A stretch of DNA of 64,000 bases. Origin: Aquipuribacter sp. SD81. GTDB lineage: Bacteria; Actinomycetota; Actinomycetes; Actinomycetales; JBBAYJ01. The notes under the pieces are model-generated. The model searched no databases. It saw only the letters and a list, made by a program, of their open reading frames with translations, and was not told the origin of the DNA. The position numbers and the translations under genes were made by a program. Where the stretch lies: contig NZ_JBBAYJ010000022.1 in the NCBI RefSeq assembly GCF_037153975.1, forward strand, positions 1 through 64,000, given 5' to 3'. Shown one piece after another: positions 19,350 through 27,626 of this stretch (its first letter is position 1; every line of letters starts with the position of its first letter).

Positions 19350-20069
19350 GTGCCGCGGGTCCTCGTCGTCGACGACGACCCGACCGTGCGCGAGGTCGTC
19401 CGCGCCTACCTGACCCGCGACGGCCACGACGTCGACGAGGCCGCGGACGCCGCGGCGGCCCTCGACTCCGCGCGCGTGCACGTCCCGGACCTGGTGGTGC
19501 TCGACGTCATGCTGCCGGGCGGCTCCGGTCTGGAGGTGTGCCGGGCGCTGCGGCGCGACCGGGCGGACGTGCCCGTCATCCTCCTCACGGCGCTCGGCGA
19601 GGAGGGGGACCGGGTCGCCGGCCTCGTCGCCGGGGCCGACGACTACGTCGCCAAGCCGTTCAGCCCCCGCGAGCTCGTGCTGCGGGTCCGTTCGGTCCTG
19701 CGCCGGACGACGGCGGCCGAGGCGCGGTCGGGGCCCGCCGAGGTGCTGCGGGACGGCGACCTCGAGGTCGACGTGGCCGCGCGGCGCGCCGCGCTCGCCG
19801 GGCGCGAGCTCGCCCTGACCGGCCGTGAGCTCGCGCTGCTCGAGCACCTGCTGCGCCACCCCGGGCAGGCCTTCTCGCGCGAGGACCTGCTGCGGCAGGT
19901 GTGGGGGTGGGACTTCGGCGACCTGTCGACGGTGACGGTCCACGTGCGGCGCCTGCGCCACAAGGTCGAGCCGGACCCCGGCCGGCCGCACCGGCTGGTG
20001 ACCGTGTGGGGGGTCGGCTACCGCTGGGACGCGGGGGGCGGTCACGACGCGGGGGACGAGGGTCCGTGA
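19350..20069 (+). CDS. OmpR/PhoB-family response regulator
   Basis: A 239-residue two-component DNA-binding regulator. The receiver domain (1-115) has the acidic pair at D8-D10, phospho-acceptor Asp52 in VVLDVMLPG and Lys102 in [12 protein letters not shown]. The C-terminal winged helix (about 135-228) ends in [14 protein letters not shown] and VWGVGYRWD, typical of OmpR. The cognate kinase overlaps by four bases. Downstream genes for thiol-redox proteins and a molybdoenzyme on the same strand are possible targets, but no binding site was recognised. Confidence 0.92.
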   Translation: MPRVLVVDDDPTVREVVRAYLTRDGHDVDEAADAAAALDSARVHVPDLVVLDVMLPGGSGLEVCRALRRDRADVPVILLTALGEEGDRVAGLVAGADDYVAKPFSPRELVLRVRSVLRRTTAAEARSGPAEVLRDGDLEVDVAARRAALAGRELALTGRELALLEHLLRHPGQAFSREDLLRQVWGWDFGDLSTVTVHVRRLRHKVEPDPGRPHRLVTVWGVGYRWDAGGGHDAGDEGP

Positions 20070-21112
20070 GCGCCGCCGCGGAGGTCGTCCTCCTGGCCGC
20101 GGGGGTCGCCGTGGTCGTCGGCCTGGTCGGGGCCGTCGTGGTCGCCCTGCTCGCACGCCGTGCCGTGGCGGCGGCGGCGGTCGTCGCGCCCGTCGTGGCC
20201 GTCGCCTCCGTCGCCGCCGGCACCGCCGCGGCGGCCCGGGCGATGTTCCTGTCGCCGGAGGACCTCACGGTGGTCCTCGTCGTGCTCGCGGCGACCGTGC
20301 CGGTGGCCCTGCTCTTCGGCGGGCTGCTCGCCCGCCGCGTCTCGCTCGTCGTCCGCGGCGCGGCCGAGGCGGCCGCCGCCCGCCGCCGGGAGGCCGAGGT
20401 CGAGCAGCGCCGTCGCGAGCTCGTCGCGTGGGTGTCGCACGACCTGCGCACCCCGCTCGCGGGCATCCGCGCCATGGTCGAGGCGCTGGAGGACGGCCTC
20501 GCCGACGACCCCGCGCGCTACCTCGCACGCATCCGCACGGAGGCGAACCGCACGAGCGGGATGGTCGACGACCTGCTGACCCTGTCACGGCTGCAGTCGG
20601 CGGACGAGCCCGCCGACGGGGACGAGCCGGTCGACGTCGGCGACCTCGTGTCGGACTCCGTGGCCTCGGTGGCGCCGCTCGCGCGACGCCGGGGGGTCGC
20701 CCTCGTCGCGTCACCGCCGGACGGCGCGGACGTGCTGCGCGTGCGGGGACGGGACCGCGACCTCGGTCGCGCGGTCACCAACCTCGTCGTCAACGCCGTC
20801 CAGTACAGCCCGGACGGCGCCACCGTCCGCGTGCGGGCCGTCCGGGCGGGCGAGGGCGTCCTCGTGTCGGTCCGCGACGCGTGCGGCGGCCTCGACCCGG
20901 CGACCGCCGAGCGCATGTTCGAGCCGGGCTGGCGGGCGCAGCCAGCGAGGACCCCCGCGGCGCCCGACGGGCCGGGTGGGGCCGGTGCGGGCCTGGGGCT
21001 GGCGATCGTCCGCTCGGTCGCGGACCGGCACGGGGGCAGCGCCGCGGTGCGGGACGCGGGCGACGGCTGCGTCGCGGAGCTGTGGCTGCCTCGTGACGTC
21101 AGCACCTCGTAA
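20066..21112 (+). CDS. Sensor histidine kinase
   Basis: The membrane kinase partner of the preceding regulator (348 residues). Three to four hydrophobic segments occupy residues 5-95 with hardly any extracellular loop, so a membrane or intramembrane signal is likelier than a large external ligand domain. The phospho-acceptor is H125 in [12 protein letters not shown]. The ATPase part has [13 protein letters not shown] (N box), RDACGGLDP (G1) and [18 protein letters not shown] (G2). Its own GTG overlaps the regulator stop (GTGA). Confidence 0.92.
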   Translation: MSAAAEVVLLAAGVAVVVGLVGAVVVALLARRAVAAAAVVAPVVAVASVAAGTAAAARAMFLSPEDLTVVLVVLAATVPVALLFGGLLARRVSLVVRGAAEAAAARRREAEVEQRRRELVAWVSHDLRTPLAGIRAMVEALEDGLADDPARYLARIRTEANRTSGMVDDLLTLSRLQSADEPADGDEPVDVGDLVSDSVASVAPLARRRGVALVASPPDGADVLRVRGRDRDLGRAVTNLVVNAVQYSPDGATVRVRAVRAGEGVLVSVRDACGGLDPATAERMFEPGWRAQPARTPAAPDGPGGAGAGLGLAIVRSVADRHGGSAAVRDAGDGCVAELWLPRDVSTS

Positions 21113-21161
21113 CCACCCGGGACCTGTCGCGGGCGCCGGTGCCGGCCGCACGATGGACGGC

Positions 21162-21842
21162 GTGAGCACCCCTGCGCGTCGCCGCCCGCCCCTCGCCCGC
21201 GTCCTGCCCGCCGTCCTGCCCGTCGTGCTGCTCGCCGTCGCCGCCTGCGGGGCGGACGACGGCGGGGACCCGGCGGACGGCTCCACCGGGACGGCGGCCG
21301 CCGGGACGACGACGGGGCCGATGACCCCGGAGCCGATGACGTCGGAGGGCATCACGTCGGAGCCCGTGACGTCGGAGCCCGTGACGTCGCAGCCCGTGGC
21401 GTCGGAGGGGGATGCCGCCGGTCCGACCGGCGTCCCGCCCGCCCTCGACTTCACCGCCACGACCCTCGACGGCGCCACCTTCGAGGGCGCCTCGCTCGCG
21501 GGGGCGCCCACGCTGCTGTGGTTCTGGGCGCCGTGGTGCACGGTGTGCGCGCGCGAGGCGCCCGAGGTCGCCGAGCTCGCCGCGGAGTACGAGGGCCGCG
21601 CGAACGTCGTGGGGGTGGCGGGGCTGTCGCGGGACGCCGAGGCGATGGCGGCGTTCGTCGAGCGCGGTGGGCTCGAGGACGTCGTGTCCCTCGCCGACCT
21701 CGACGGCACGCTGTACACGCGCTTCGGCGTCGCCTCGCAGTACGACTCCGTGATCCTCGACGCCGAGGGCGTGCCGATGCTCGTGTCCGGCCCGGTGCCG
21801 GTCGACGGGCTGCGCGCCGAGCTCGACGCGCTGCTGGGTTAG
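21162..21842 (+). CDS. TlpA/ResA-like thioredoxin-fold lipoprotein
   Basis: A membrane-anchored thiol-disulfide oxidoreductase (226 residues). The signal peptide ends in VAAC (lipid Cys29). A Thr/Glu/Pro/Met linker (about 45-85) contains repeats of TSEPV. The thioredoxin domain has WAPWCTVCAREAP with C126-T-V-C129. CcdA encoded next would feed it electrons through the membrane. Start GTG 21162 follows CACGAT by seven bases; ATG 21153 is an equally readable alternative adding three residues. Substrate proteins may include cytochrome c apoproteins or secreted enzymes. Confidence 0.85.
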   Translation: MSTPARRRPPLARVLPAVLPVVLLAVAACGADDGGDPADGSTGTAAAGTTTGPMTPEPMTSEGITSEPVTSEPVTSQPVASEGDAAGPTGVPPALDFTATTLDGATFEGASLAGAPTLLWFWAPWCTVCAREAPEVAELAAEYEGRANVVGVAGLSRDAEAMAAFVERGGLEDVVSLADLDGTLYTRFGVASQYDSVILDAEGVPMLVSGPVPVDGLRAELDALLG

Positions 21843-21853
21843 GCGGGCTCGGC

Positions 21854-22765
21854 GTGGACCCCGCCACCCTGTCGCTCGCGCTCGCCGCCGGGCTGCTCGC
21901 GGCGCTCAACCCGTGCGGCTTCGCCATGCTGCCCGCCTACCTCACGCTCGTGGTGCAGGGGGCGGCCGGGCCGGACGGCGCCGCCCCGTCCCGGCGGGTG
22001 CAGGCGACGGGCCGGGCGCTGCTCATGTCCGCGGCGATGACGCTCGGCTTCGTCGCCGTCTTCGGCGCCTTCGGGGCCGTGGCGGTGCCGCTGGCGCTGT
22101 CGGTGGAACGGTTCCTGCCGTGGGTCACCGTGGTCGTCGGCGTGCTGCTCGTGGGGGCGGGAGCCTGGCTGCTGGCCGGGCGCGAGCTCCGCGTCGTGGC
22201 GCCCCGGGCCGGGTCGGCCCCCACCGGCACCGCGTGGTCGATGGTCGGCTACGGCGTCGCCTACGCCCTCGCGAGCCTGTCGTGCACGGTCGCGCCGTTC
22301 CTCGCCGTGACGACGGCGGCCGTCACGACGGGCGGGCCGCTCGGCGCGGTCGCCGTGCTGCTCGTGTACGCCCTCGGCATGGGCGCCGTCGTCACGGTGC
22401 TCGCGGTGGCGGTGGCCCTCGCGCGCCGGGGCCTCGTCGACCGGCTGCGGCGGGCGACGCCCTTCGTCTCGCGGGCCAGCGGCGCGCTGCTCGCCGTCGC
22501 GGGCGGCTACGTCGCGTACTACGGCGTCTACGAGCTGCGGGTGCTCGCCGGCGGCGGGCTCGCCGACCCGGTCGTCGGCGGGGCGCTCGCGGTGCAGGGT
22601 GCCCTGTCCCGGGGCCTCGCAGCCGTCGGGCCGTGGCCGCTCGTCGCCGCGGCCGCGCTCGCGGTGGTCGTCGCCCTCGCGGCGACCCTCGCGGCGCGAC
22701 GGCGTCACCCGGCGCGCGGTGCCGACCCGGCCGGGGTCCTCCCGCGGGAGATGACGGAGCGGTGA
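21854..22765 (+). CDS. ccdA: CcdA/DsbD-type thiol-electron transporter
   Basis: A polytopic membrane protein (303 residues, about six or seven hydrophobic helices) that carries reducing equivalents from cytosolic thioredoxin to extracytoplasmic TlpA-like proteins. The two essential membrane cysteines are present: C21 in NPCGFAMLPAYL and C144 in SLSCTVAPF. The tail after residue 285 is charged and cytosolic. It starts 11 bases after the TlpA-like gene, so the two form one unit. The next gene, a molybdoenzyme, has its own -10-like box. Confidence 0.9.
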   Translation: MDPATLSLALAAGLLAALNPCGFAMLPAYLTLVVQGAAGPDGAAPSRRVQATGRALLMSAAMTLGFVAVFGAFGAVAVPLALSVERFLPWVTVVVGVLLVGAGAWLLAGRELRVVAPRAGSAPTGTAWSMVGYGVAYALASLSCTVAPFLAVTTAAVTTGGPLGAVAVLLVYALGMGAVVTVLAVAVALARRGLVDRLRRATPFVSRASGALLAVAGGYVAYYGVYELRVLAGGGLADPVVGGALAVQGALSRGLAAVGPWPLVAAAALAVVVALAATLAARRRHPARGADPAGVLPREMTER

Positions 22766-22817
22766 CGGTCCCCGCGCGCGTGCGGCGCCGGGCGCCACGG
22801 CGTCGCATGCTGGGGAC

Positions 22818-24362
22818 GTGACGACCGTCGAGACCGCCCCCGCCCGCGAGAGCACCGCCCGACCCGGCGCCTGGTGGGACGCCGCCGCGGGCGTGGTGTC
22901 GCTCGGCGCCGGTCTCGCGGCCGCGGAGGCCGTCGGGCTGGTCACGGGGCGGGGGTCGACGCCGGTCGTGGCGGTCTCCGACGGGGTCGTCGACCTCACC
23001 CCGCCGTGGGCGAAGGACGCCGTCATCTCGCTGTTCGGCACGGGCGACAAGCTGTTCCTCTTCACGGTCGTGGGTCTCGTGGCGCTGGCGCTCGGCGCCG
23101 CCGCCGGCGTTCTGGAGCGCCGCCGCCCGCCGCTCGGGGCCGTCCTCACCGCGGCGCTGGCGGTCGTCGTCATGGTCGCGGCCGCGACGCGGCCCGACGC
23201 CGGGCTGCTCGGGGTCGTGCCCGGGGCCGTGGCGTTCCTCGTCGGCGTCGGGGTCCTCCGACTGCTGCTGCGGCGGCTGGCCGCGTCCGGGGCGGGCCTG
23301 CGTCGGCGGACCGTCCTGCTGGGCGGGACCGGCGCGGCGGCCCTCGCCGTCGGGCTCGGCGCCCGGGCGCTCGGCCGGGTCGGGGCCTCGGGCGGTGCGG
23401 CCTCCCGCGCGGCGGTCGCGCTGCCGGCGGCGGCGGAGCAGGCGCCTCGCGTGGGCGCCGGGGCGACGTTCGACGACGTGCCCGGCCTGGAGCCGTTCCG
23501 CACGCCCAACCCCGACTTCTACCGGATCGACACCGCGCTCGTCGTGCCCCGGCTCGCGGCCGCCGACTGGCGGCTGCGCGTCGTCGGTCTCGTCGAGCAG
23601 GAGGTCGAGCTCACGTGGGACGAGCTGCTCGAGCGCCGCCTCGTCGAGAAGTGGGCGACGCTGTCGTGCGTGAGCAACCCCGTGGGCGGGGAGCTCGTCG
23701 GCAACGCGTTGTGGCTCGGCCTGCCGACCCGGGAGCTGCTCGCGGAGGCGCGTCCGCTGCCGGAGGCCGACATGGTCCTGTCGCGCAGCTCCGACGGCTT
23801 CACGGCGGGCACCCCCGTCGAGGCGATGACCGACGACCGCGGCTCGCTGCTCGCCATCGGCATGAACGGGGAGCCCCTGCCGCTGGAGCACGGGTTCCCC
23901 GCCCGGCTCGTGGTGCCCGGGCTCTACGGCTACGTCTCCGCGACCAAGTGGGTGACGGAGCTCCGGCTCACCCGCTTCGACACCGACCAGGGCTACTGGA
24001 CACCGCGCGGCTGGTCGGCCATGGGCCCGGTCAAGATCTCCTCGCGCATCGACCGACCGGGCGGCGGCAGCGTCGAGGCCGGCACCGTCGTCGTCGCGGG
24101 CCTCGCGTGGGCGATGGACGTCGGCGTCGGCGCGGTCGAGGTGCAGGTCGACGACGGCGACTGGCAGGAGGCCGAGCTGTCCGACGCGGGCACGAGCAGC
24201 ACGTGGCGGCAGTGGCGCTGGGAGTGGCAGGCGGAGCCCGGGCCGCACGTGGTGCGGGTGCGCGCCGTCGACGCGAACGGCCAGGTGCAGCTCGCCGAAC
24301 CGGCACCGCCCGCCCCGGACGGCGCCCAGGGCTACGACGAGGTCGAGGTCACCGTCACCTGA
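22818..24362 (+). CDS. Membrane-anchored sulfite-oxidase-type molybdopterin enzyme
   Basis: A 514-residue protein with an N-terminal membrane domain (about 25-190, four or five helices) and a C-terminal oxidoreductase molybdopterin domain (about 225-410), followed by a Mo-co dimerisation domain (about 415-510). C284 in TLSCVSNPVGG is the expected molybdenum ligand. GLYGYVSATKWV and GYWTPRGWSAMGP are typical of the family. The catalytic domain lies outside the cell. Sulfite or methionine-sulfoxide-like substrates are possible; the fused membrane domain may connect it to the respiratory chain. CATGCT ends 6 bases before the GTG. Confidence 0.9.
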   Translation: MTTVETAPARESTARPGAWWDAAAGVVSLGAGLAAAEAVGLVTGRGSTPVVAVSDGVVDLTPPWAKDAVISLFGTGDKLFLFTVVGLVALALGAAAGVLERRRPPLGAVLTAALAVVVMVAAATRPDAGLLGVVPGAVAFLVGVGVLRLLLRRLAASGAGLRRRTVLLGGTGAAALAVGLGARALGRVGASGGAASRAAVALPAAAEQAPRVGAGATFDDVPGLEPFRTPNPDFYRIDTALVVPRLAAADWRLRVVGLVEQEVELTWDELLERRLVEKWATLSCVSNPVGGELVGNALWLGLPTRELLAEARPLPEADMVLSRSSDGFTAGTPVEAMTDDRGSLLAIGMNGEPLPLEHGFPARLVVPGLYGYVSATKWVTELRLTRFDTDQGYWTPRGWSAMGPVKISSRIDRPGGGSVEAGTVVVAGLAWAMDVGVGAVEVQVDDGDWQEAELSDAGTSSTWRQWRWEWQAEPGPHVVRVRAVDANGQVQLAEPAPPAPDGAQGYDEVEVTVT

Positions 24363-24399
24363 CGCCCGGCGTGCCGGTGCCCCGCTTCCTGCCCCCGCG

Positions 24400-24522
24400 G
24401 TGGACGGTTCCGGTGCGACACGCCGGCGTGTGGGGCGCGCACGTGTCCGTGGCGCGTGGTCGCCGGGCGGGTGTGGACGGTTGCGTCACGGCACGCCGGC
24501 GTGGCGGGTGCGTATGTGTCCG
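24400..24522 (+). repeat. Left pair of REP-like 50-bp repeats (A and B)
   Basis: Two units, A 24400-24449 and B 24473-24522, each exactly 50 bp and 73 bp apart. By hand, 39 of 50 positions match. Both start GTGGACGGTT, have the palindrome ACGCCGGCGT in the middle and end GTGTCCG, so GGAC at one end is the inverse of GTCC at the other. The same arrangement and spacing recur at 25489-25611 on the other side of the DUF559 gene. Confidence 0.8.
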
Positions 24523-24577
24523 CTAGTCGTCCACAGGGGCTCCGGCACGATGCCCTCGCAGCAGCCATCGTGTCGTC

Positions 24578-25477
24578 GTGGGCGTCCGGGATCGCGTGTG
24601 GACCCGGGAGCGGGCGCGCCGTGAGGGGCTGAGCGTGCGCGTCCTGACCGGCGGGGTGGAGTTCGTCCGGGTGGTGCGGGGCCGCTACGTGGAGGCGTGC
24701 TGGGCCGACGACCTGCGCACGCGCTGCGCCGCGGTCTGTGACGCGGTCCCGGCCGGGGTCGTGTCCCACTGGACCGCGCTGCAGCTCGCGGGCCTGCCCG
24801 TCCCGACGGCCGAGGAGGACCGCATCCACCTGACCGTCCCGACCGCCACGCGGTGCCGCCTGGACGGGATCATCGTGCACCGCTCGGCGGCACCGGCCCT
24901 CCCGCGGCCCGGGGAGCTGCCCGTCAGCGGGCCCGGGTGGGCCTGGTGCGACGTCGCCGCCACGGTCACCGCGCCCGTGACGCCGTCGCCCAGCGCGACG
25001 TCGGCCCTCGCGGACCTCCTGGCGGCGCTCGACGCGCTGCTGCGAGCCGACCCCGGCGTCGAGGCGCCCGTGCGGGCGCTGCTCGCGTCGCGGCGCGGCC
25101 GCCGCGGGACCGCGCTGGCGCTCGAGGCGCTCCGGCTGCGGGACCCGCGGGCCGAGTCGCCGATGGAGTCCCGGCTACGGCTCCTGCTCGTGCTGGCCGG
25201 ACTGGCGCCGGAGGCGGTGCAGCACCGGGTGACTGACCGGCGGGGGTGTGTCGTCGCCCGGGTCGACCTGGCGTACCCGTCGCGACGCGTGGTCGTCGAG
25301 TTCGAGGGCGACCACCACCGGGACCGGCGGCAGTGGCGGCAGGACCTCTCGCGACGTCGACGCCTGGAGACCCTCGGCTGGCGCGTCGTCGAGGTGACGG
25401 GGGCGGACCTGCTGTCGTCCCCGCGGCAGGTGGTCGGGTGGGTGCGGGAGGCCCTCGAGCGTCCCCGGGTCGCCTGA
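24578..25477 (+). CDS. DUF559 (Vsr-like endonuclease fold) protein with AbiEi-like N-terminus
   Basis: A 299-residue soluble protein. Residues 8-100 resemble the winged-helix and following region of AbiEi-type antitoxin-like proteins. Residues about 193-290 form a DUF559 domain of the PD-(D/E)xK/Vsr superfamily: E193 or E197, D230 in RVDLAYP, and E241-F-E243-G-D-H-H, followed by LETLGWRVVEVTGADLL. The active-site set is intact, so nuclease activity is plausible. The gene stands alone; no toxin partner is beside it. Paired REP-like repeats flank it in direct orientation. GTG 24578 follows CATCGT by six bases. Such proteins are multi-copy in many Micrococcales; their role is unknown. Confidence 0.8.
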   Translation: MGVRDRVWTRERARREGLSVRVLTGGVEFVRVVRGRYVEACWADDLRTRCAAVCDAVPAGVVSHWTALQLAGLPVPTAEEDRIHLTVPTATRCRLDGIIVHRSAAPALPRPGELPVSGPGWAWCDVAATVTAPVTPSPSATSALADLLAALDALLRADPGVEAPVRALLASRRGRRGTALALEALRLRDPRAESPMESRLRLLLVLAGLAPEAVQHRVTDRRGCVVARVDLAYPSRRVVVEFEGDHHRDRRQWRQDLSRRRRLETLGWRVVEVTGADLLSSPRQVVGWVREALERPRVA

Positions 25478-25488
25478 GCGACTCACGC

Positions 25489-25611
25489 GCGGACGCTTCC
25501 GCGACGACGCGCCGGTGCGTCCCGCGCGTTCGTGTCCGCGGGGTGCGGCCGGGGCGGGGGCGTGGACGGTTCTGCGACGACCCGCCGGTGTGTCCCGAGC
25601 GTTCGGGTCCG
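25489..25611 (+). repeat. Right pair of REP-like 50-bp repeats (C and D)
   Basis: Units C 25489-25538 and D 25562-25611 again lie 73 bp apart. By hand, C and D match at 43 of 50 positions and A and D at 37 of 50. The 22 bases after D nearly equal those after A. All four share GGACG near the start, CGCCGG in the centre and GTCCG at the end, without gaps in the alignment. Confidence 0.8.
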
Positions 25612-25655
25612 TGGGGCGTGGTCGCCCGGCCACCCGGGACGCGCCGCCGGCGACC

Positions 25656-26294
25656 TCAGCGGTAGGCGGCGACGACCACGGCCCAGCAGGCGCACGCCCA
25701 CAGCACGCTCGCGAACGTGCCGATCATGAAGCGCTCCGGGGCGGCCGGGATCTTGAGCTCGCCGAAGCGGCCGAGACCCTTGACGGCCAGCACGACGGCG
25801 ATGCCCTCGGGACTGCCGGCGGCGAGCGTGCCGAAGGTCGCGAGCCGCTCGAGCAGGCCGAGCGTGGCCCCGCCGCGCAGCAGGCCCGGCGCGCTGAGCG
25901 TCGCGGCCGGCGGCCGGGTGGGAGGCGGTGCGGACAGCTGCAGCGGACCCGCCGGCCGCTCGACGGCGACGCCCTCGTTGGCGCGGGCGGCGGCCGGGTC
26001 GGCGAGCCGCAGCACCCCGGTGGCCATCGGCGAGCCACCTGCGGCGGCGGCCACGAGCAGCGCCGTCACGAGCACCCCGAGCGGGACGCCCCGCACCGGC
26101 GCCACCGCGAGCGCGAGCACGGCGACGAGCGCGAGGGGCACGAGCAGCCCCGCCACGACGAGCGCGCCGAGCCAGGGCGGCCCGGTGACGATGCCGGGCC
26201 GCATCGAGAAGGGCAGCAGGACGAGGCAGCCCGCCGCGAGGACCACCGCGAGCACGAGCAGCGTGACGAGGAGCGGGTCCGGCACGGCGGTCAC
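25656..26294 (-). CDS. Membrane protein coupled to SatD-like gene
   Basis: A 212-residue membrane protein with about four hydrophobic segments: two near the N-terminus (about 8-30 and 40-65), one near 70-92 and one at the C-terminus (190-210). The loop between is Pro/Ala rich and contains GLGRFGELKIPAAPERFMIGTFASVLWA. I do not recognise a characterised family. GTG 26294 overlaps the stop of the upstream SatD-like gene (GTGA), the same pairing reported for SatD with a small membrane protein in other bacteria. Its 3' end is 45 bases from repeat D. Confidence 0.7.
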   Translation of the reverse strand: MTAVPDPLLVTLLVLAVVLAAGCLVLLPFSMRPGIVTGPPWLGALVVAGLLVPLALVAVLALAVAPVRGVPLGVLVTALLVAAAAGGSPMATGVLRLADPAAARANEGVAVERPAGPLQLSAPPPTRPPAATLSAPGLLRGGATLGLLERLATFGTLAAGSPEGIAVVLAVKGLGRFGELKIPAAPERFMIGTFASVLWACACWAVVVAAYR

Positions 26295-26920
26295 CGTCCC
26301 CCGCGCGAGGGCGCGTCGCGCTCGCCGGCGGCGTCGGCGCGGGCCAGCAGCCGGGCGCACACCGCCAGGGCGTCGGTGTGCTGGCGCCACAGCGCGGCCT
26401 GCAGCCGCTGGCCGACGGCCTGCCGCGTGACCCCGAGCCGCCCGGCGGCGGCGGTCTGCGTGAGACCGGCCGAGACGAGGTCCACGGCCTCGCGCGCCTC
26501 GGGCGACCAGCGCGACTGGACGGCGAGCACGAGCGCGAGCACCGCGTCCGCGTCGGACGCCAGCTCCGCGCCGGGCCCGCCACCGACGACCGCGACGGCG
26601 TGAGGGCGCCGCTTGGCCCGCTCGACCGCCTCGCGCGCGGCCGTGAAGGCCGGTCCGCGGCCCGCGCGGGTCGAGGCGGGCAGCGGCCGCTCGACGGCCC
26701 CCACGCCGACCCCCACCCACCACCGCTCGTCGCGGACGAGCGCGAGCACGGCGCGCAGCACGTCGTCGGGCGACGCGAGGACCCCCTGCACCTCGTCGCC
26801 CGCGGTCCGCTCGAAGGTGCGCACCGGCCGGGCGACCGCGGCGGCCAGCGCGGACAGGCCGGTGCCCACCCGGTCCGCCGAGGCGCGGCTGCCGCGCTGG
26901 TCGGCGGTGAGGACGAACAC
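26291..26920 (-). CDS. SatD-like regulatory protein
   Basis: A 209-residue soluble protein similar to the SatD family. The N-terminal part FVLTADQRGSRASADRV and FERTAGDEVQGVLASPDDVLRAVLAL match the nucleotide-cyclase-like SatD core. The C-terminal part contains a helix-turn-helix-like segment, TQTAAAGRLGVTRQAVGQRLQ (about 160-180), that could bind DNA. GTG 26920 is fixed by TACGCT ending 6 bases upstream. It is transcribed away from tRNA-Leu and overlaps the downstream membrane gene. The biological role of SatD proteins is poorly known. Confidence 0.72.
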   Translation of the reverse strand: MFVLTADQRGSRASADRVGTGLSALAAAVARPVRTFERTAGDEVQGVLASPDDVLRAVLALVRDERWWVGVGVGAVERPLPASTRAGRGPAFTAAREAVERAKRRPHAVAVVGGGPGAELASDADAVLALVLAVQSRWSPEAREAVDLVSAGLTQTAAAGRLGVTRQAVGQRLQAALWRQHTDALAVCARLLARADAAGERDAPSRGGR

Positions 26921-26926
26921 GCAGCG

Positions 26927-26932
26927 AGCGTA
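26927..26932 (-). promoter_or_regulatory. -10 box (TACGCT), leaderless SatD-like gene
   Basis: TACGCT on the minus strand ends 6 bases before GTG 26920. Confidence 0.6.
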
Positions 26933-26980
26933 GGGGCACCACCGGTCACAACCCCGGACGACGGCGCGAGGGAGCGGTGG

Positions 26981-27063
26981 TGCGGGAGAAGGGACTCGAA
27001 CCCTCACGCGCCGAGCGCACAGGAACCTAAATCCTGCGTGTCTGCCAGTTCCACCACTCCCGC
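26981..27063 (-). tRNA. tRNA-Leu (anticodon UAG)
   Basis: The minus strand starts GCGGGAG and ends CTCCCGC plus discriminator A. The anticodon stem CAGGA/TCCTG holds the loop TTTAGGT, giving UAG for CUA/CUG leucine codons. The T arm GGTTCGAGTCC and a long variable arm, expected for a class II tRNA, are present. CCA is not encoded. Confidence 0.95.
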
Positions 27064-27103
27064 GCGACCTCGCGCCGGCTCCAGCGTAGGGCCGTCGCGG
27101 ACC

Positions 27104-27109
27104 TACGCT
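27104..27109 (+). promoter_or_regulatory. -10 box (TACGCT), leaderless fur-family gene
   Basis: TACGCT ends 7 bases before ATG 27117. It lies 40 bases from the 5' end of the divergent tRNA-Leu. Confidence 0.6.
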
Positions 27110-27116
27110 CGCGGAC

Positions 27117-27626
27117 ATGGCGGAGGCGGACGGCGCGGTGCCCGGGCTGTCCGGCGGGCTGTCCGGTGAGGTGGCGCGGCGGCTGCGCGCCGAGGGCAGG
27201 CACATGACCCGGCCCCGCCGGGTGGTCGCCGAGGCCCTCGCCGACCGCGGGGCGCACCTGTCGGCCGAGGACGTCGTGCAGGCGGTGGCCTCGCGCGCCC
27301 CCGACGTGCACCGTGCGAGCGTGTACCGCGCGCTGGAGTCGCTCGCCTCGGCGGGCGTCGTGCAGCACGTCCACCTCGGTCACGGCGGGACGGCCTACCA
27401 CCTCGCCGACCTCGGGCCCGGGGCCGGCGACCGCCACCTCCACCTGCAGTGCCAGCGCTGCGGCAGGGTCGTCGACGCGCCCGCGACCGTCCTCACCTCG
27501 GCGGCGCGTCGCCTGCGACGCGAGCACGGCTTCCGCCTCGACGCCACGCACGTCGCGCTGTCCGGCACGTGCGAGGCGTGCGCCGAGCACGGGGACGGGC
27601 CCGACGCGGGCACCGACCGGCGCTGA
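27117..27626 (+). CDS. Fur-family metal-dependent transcriptional regulator
   Basis: A 169-residue repressor of the Fur/Zur/Nur/PerR superfamily. The winged helix (about 22-85) contains VHRASVYRALESLASAGVV. The dimer domain carries two CxxC pairs, C112/C115 (CQRCG) and C152/C155 (CEAC), for structural zinc, and histidines near 87 and 107-109 for the sensing site. The metal sensed is not clear. A cobalt/nickel importer 640 bases downstream hints at Nur-like, while the adjacent peroxiredoxin gene hints at PerR-like function. Confidence 0.88.
   Translation: MAEADGAVPGLSGGLSGEVARRLRAEGRHMTRPRRVVAEALADRGAHLSAEDVVQAVASRAPDVHRASVYRALESLASAGVVQHVHLGHGGTAYHLADLGPGAGDRHLHLQCQRCGRVVDAPATVLTSAARRLRREHGFRLDATHVALSGTCEACAEHGDGPDAGTDRR

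Noticed and set aside
24578-25477. AbiEi/AbiEii toxin-antitoxin pair
   Set aside because: The N-terminus is only AbiEi-like and is fused to a DUF559 domain; no nucleotidyltransferase toxin gene is adjacent.
24400-25611. Insertion sequence or composite transposon
   Set aside because: No transposase, no clear target-site duplication and the flanking repeats are in direct, not inverted, orientation. The repeat structure is reported instead as REP-like.
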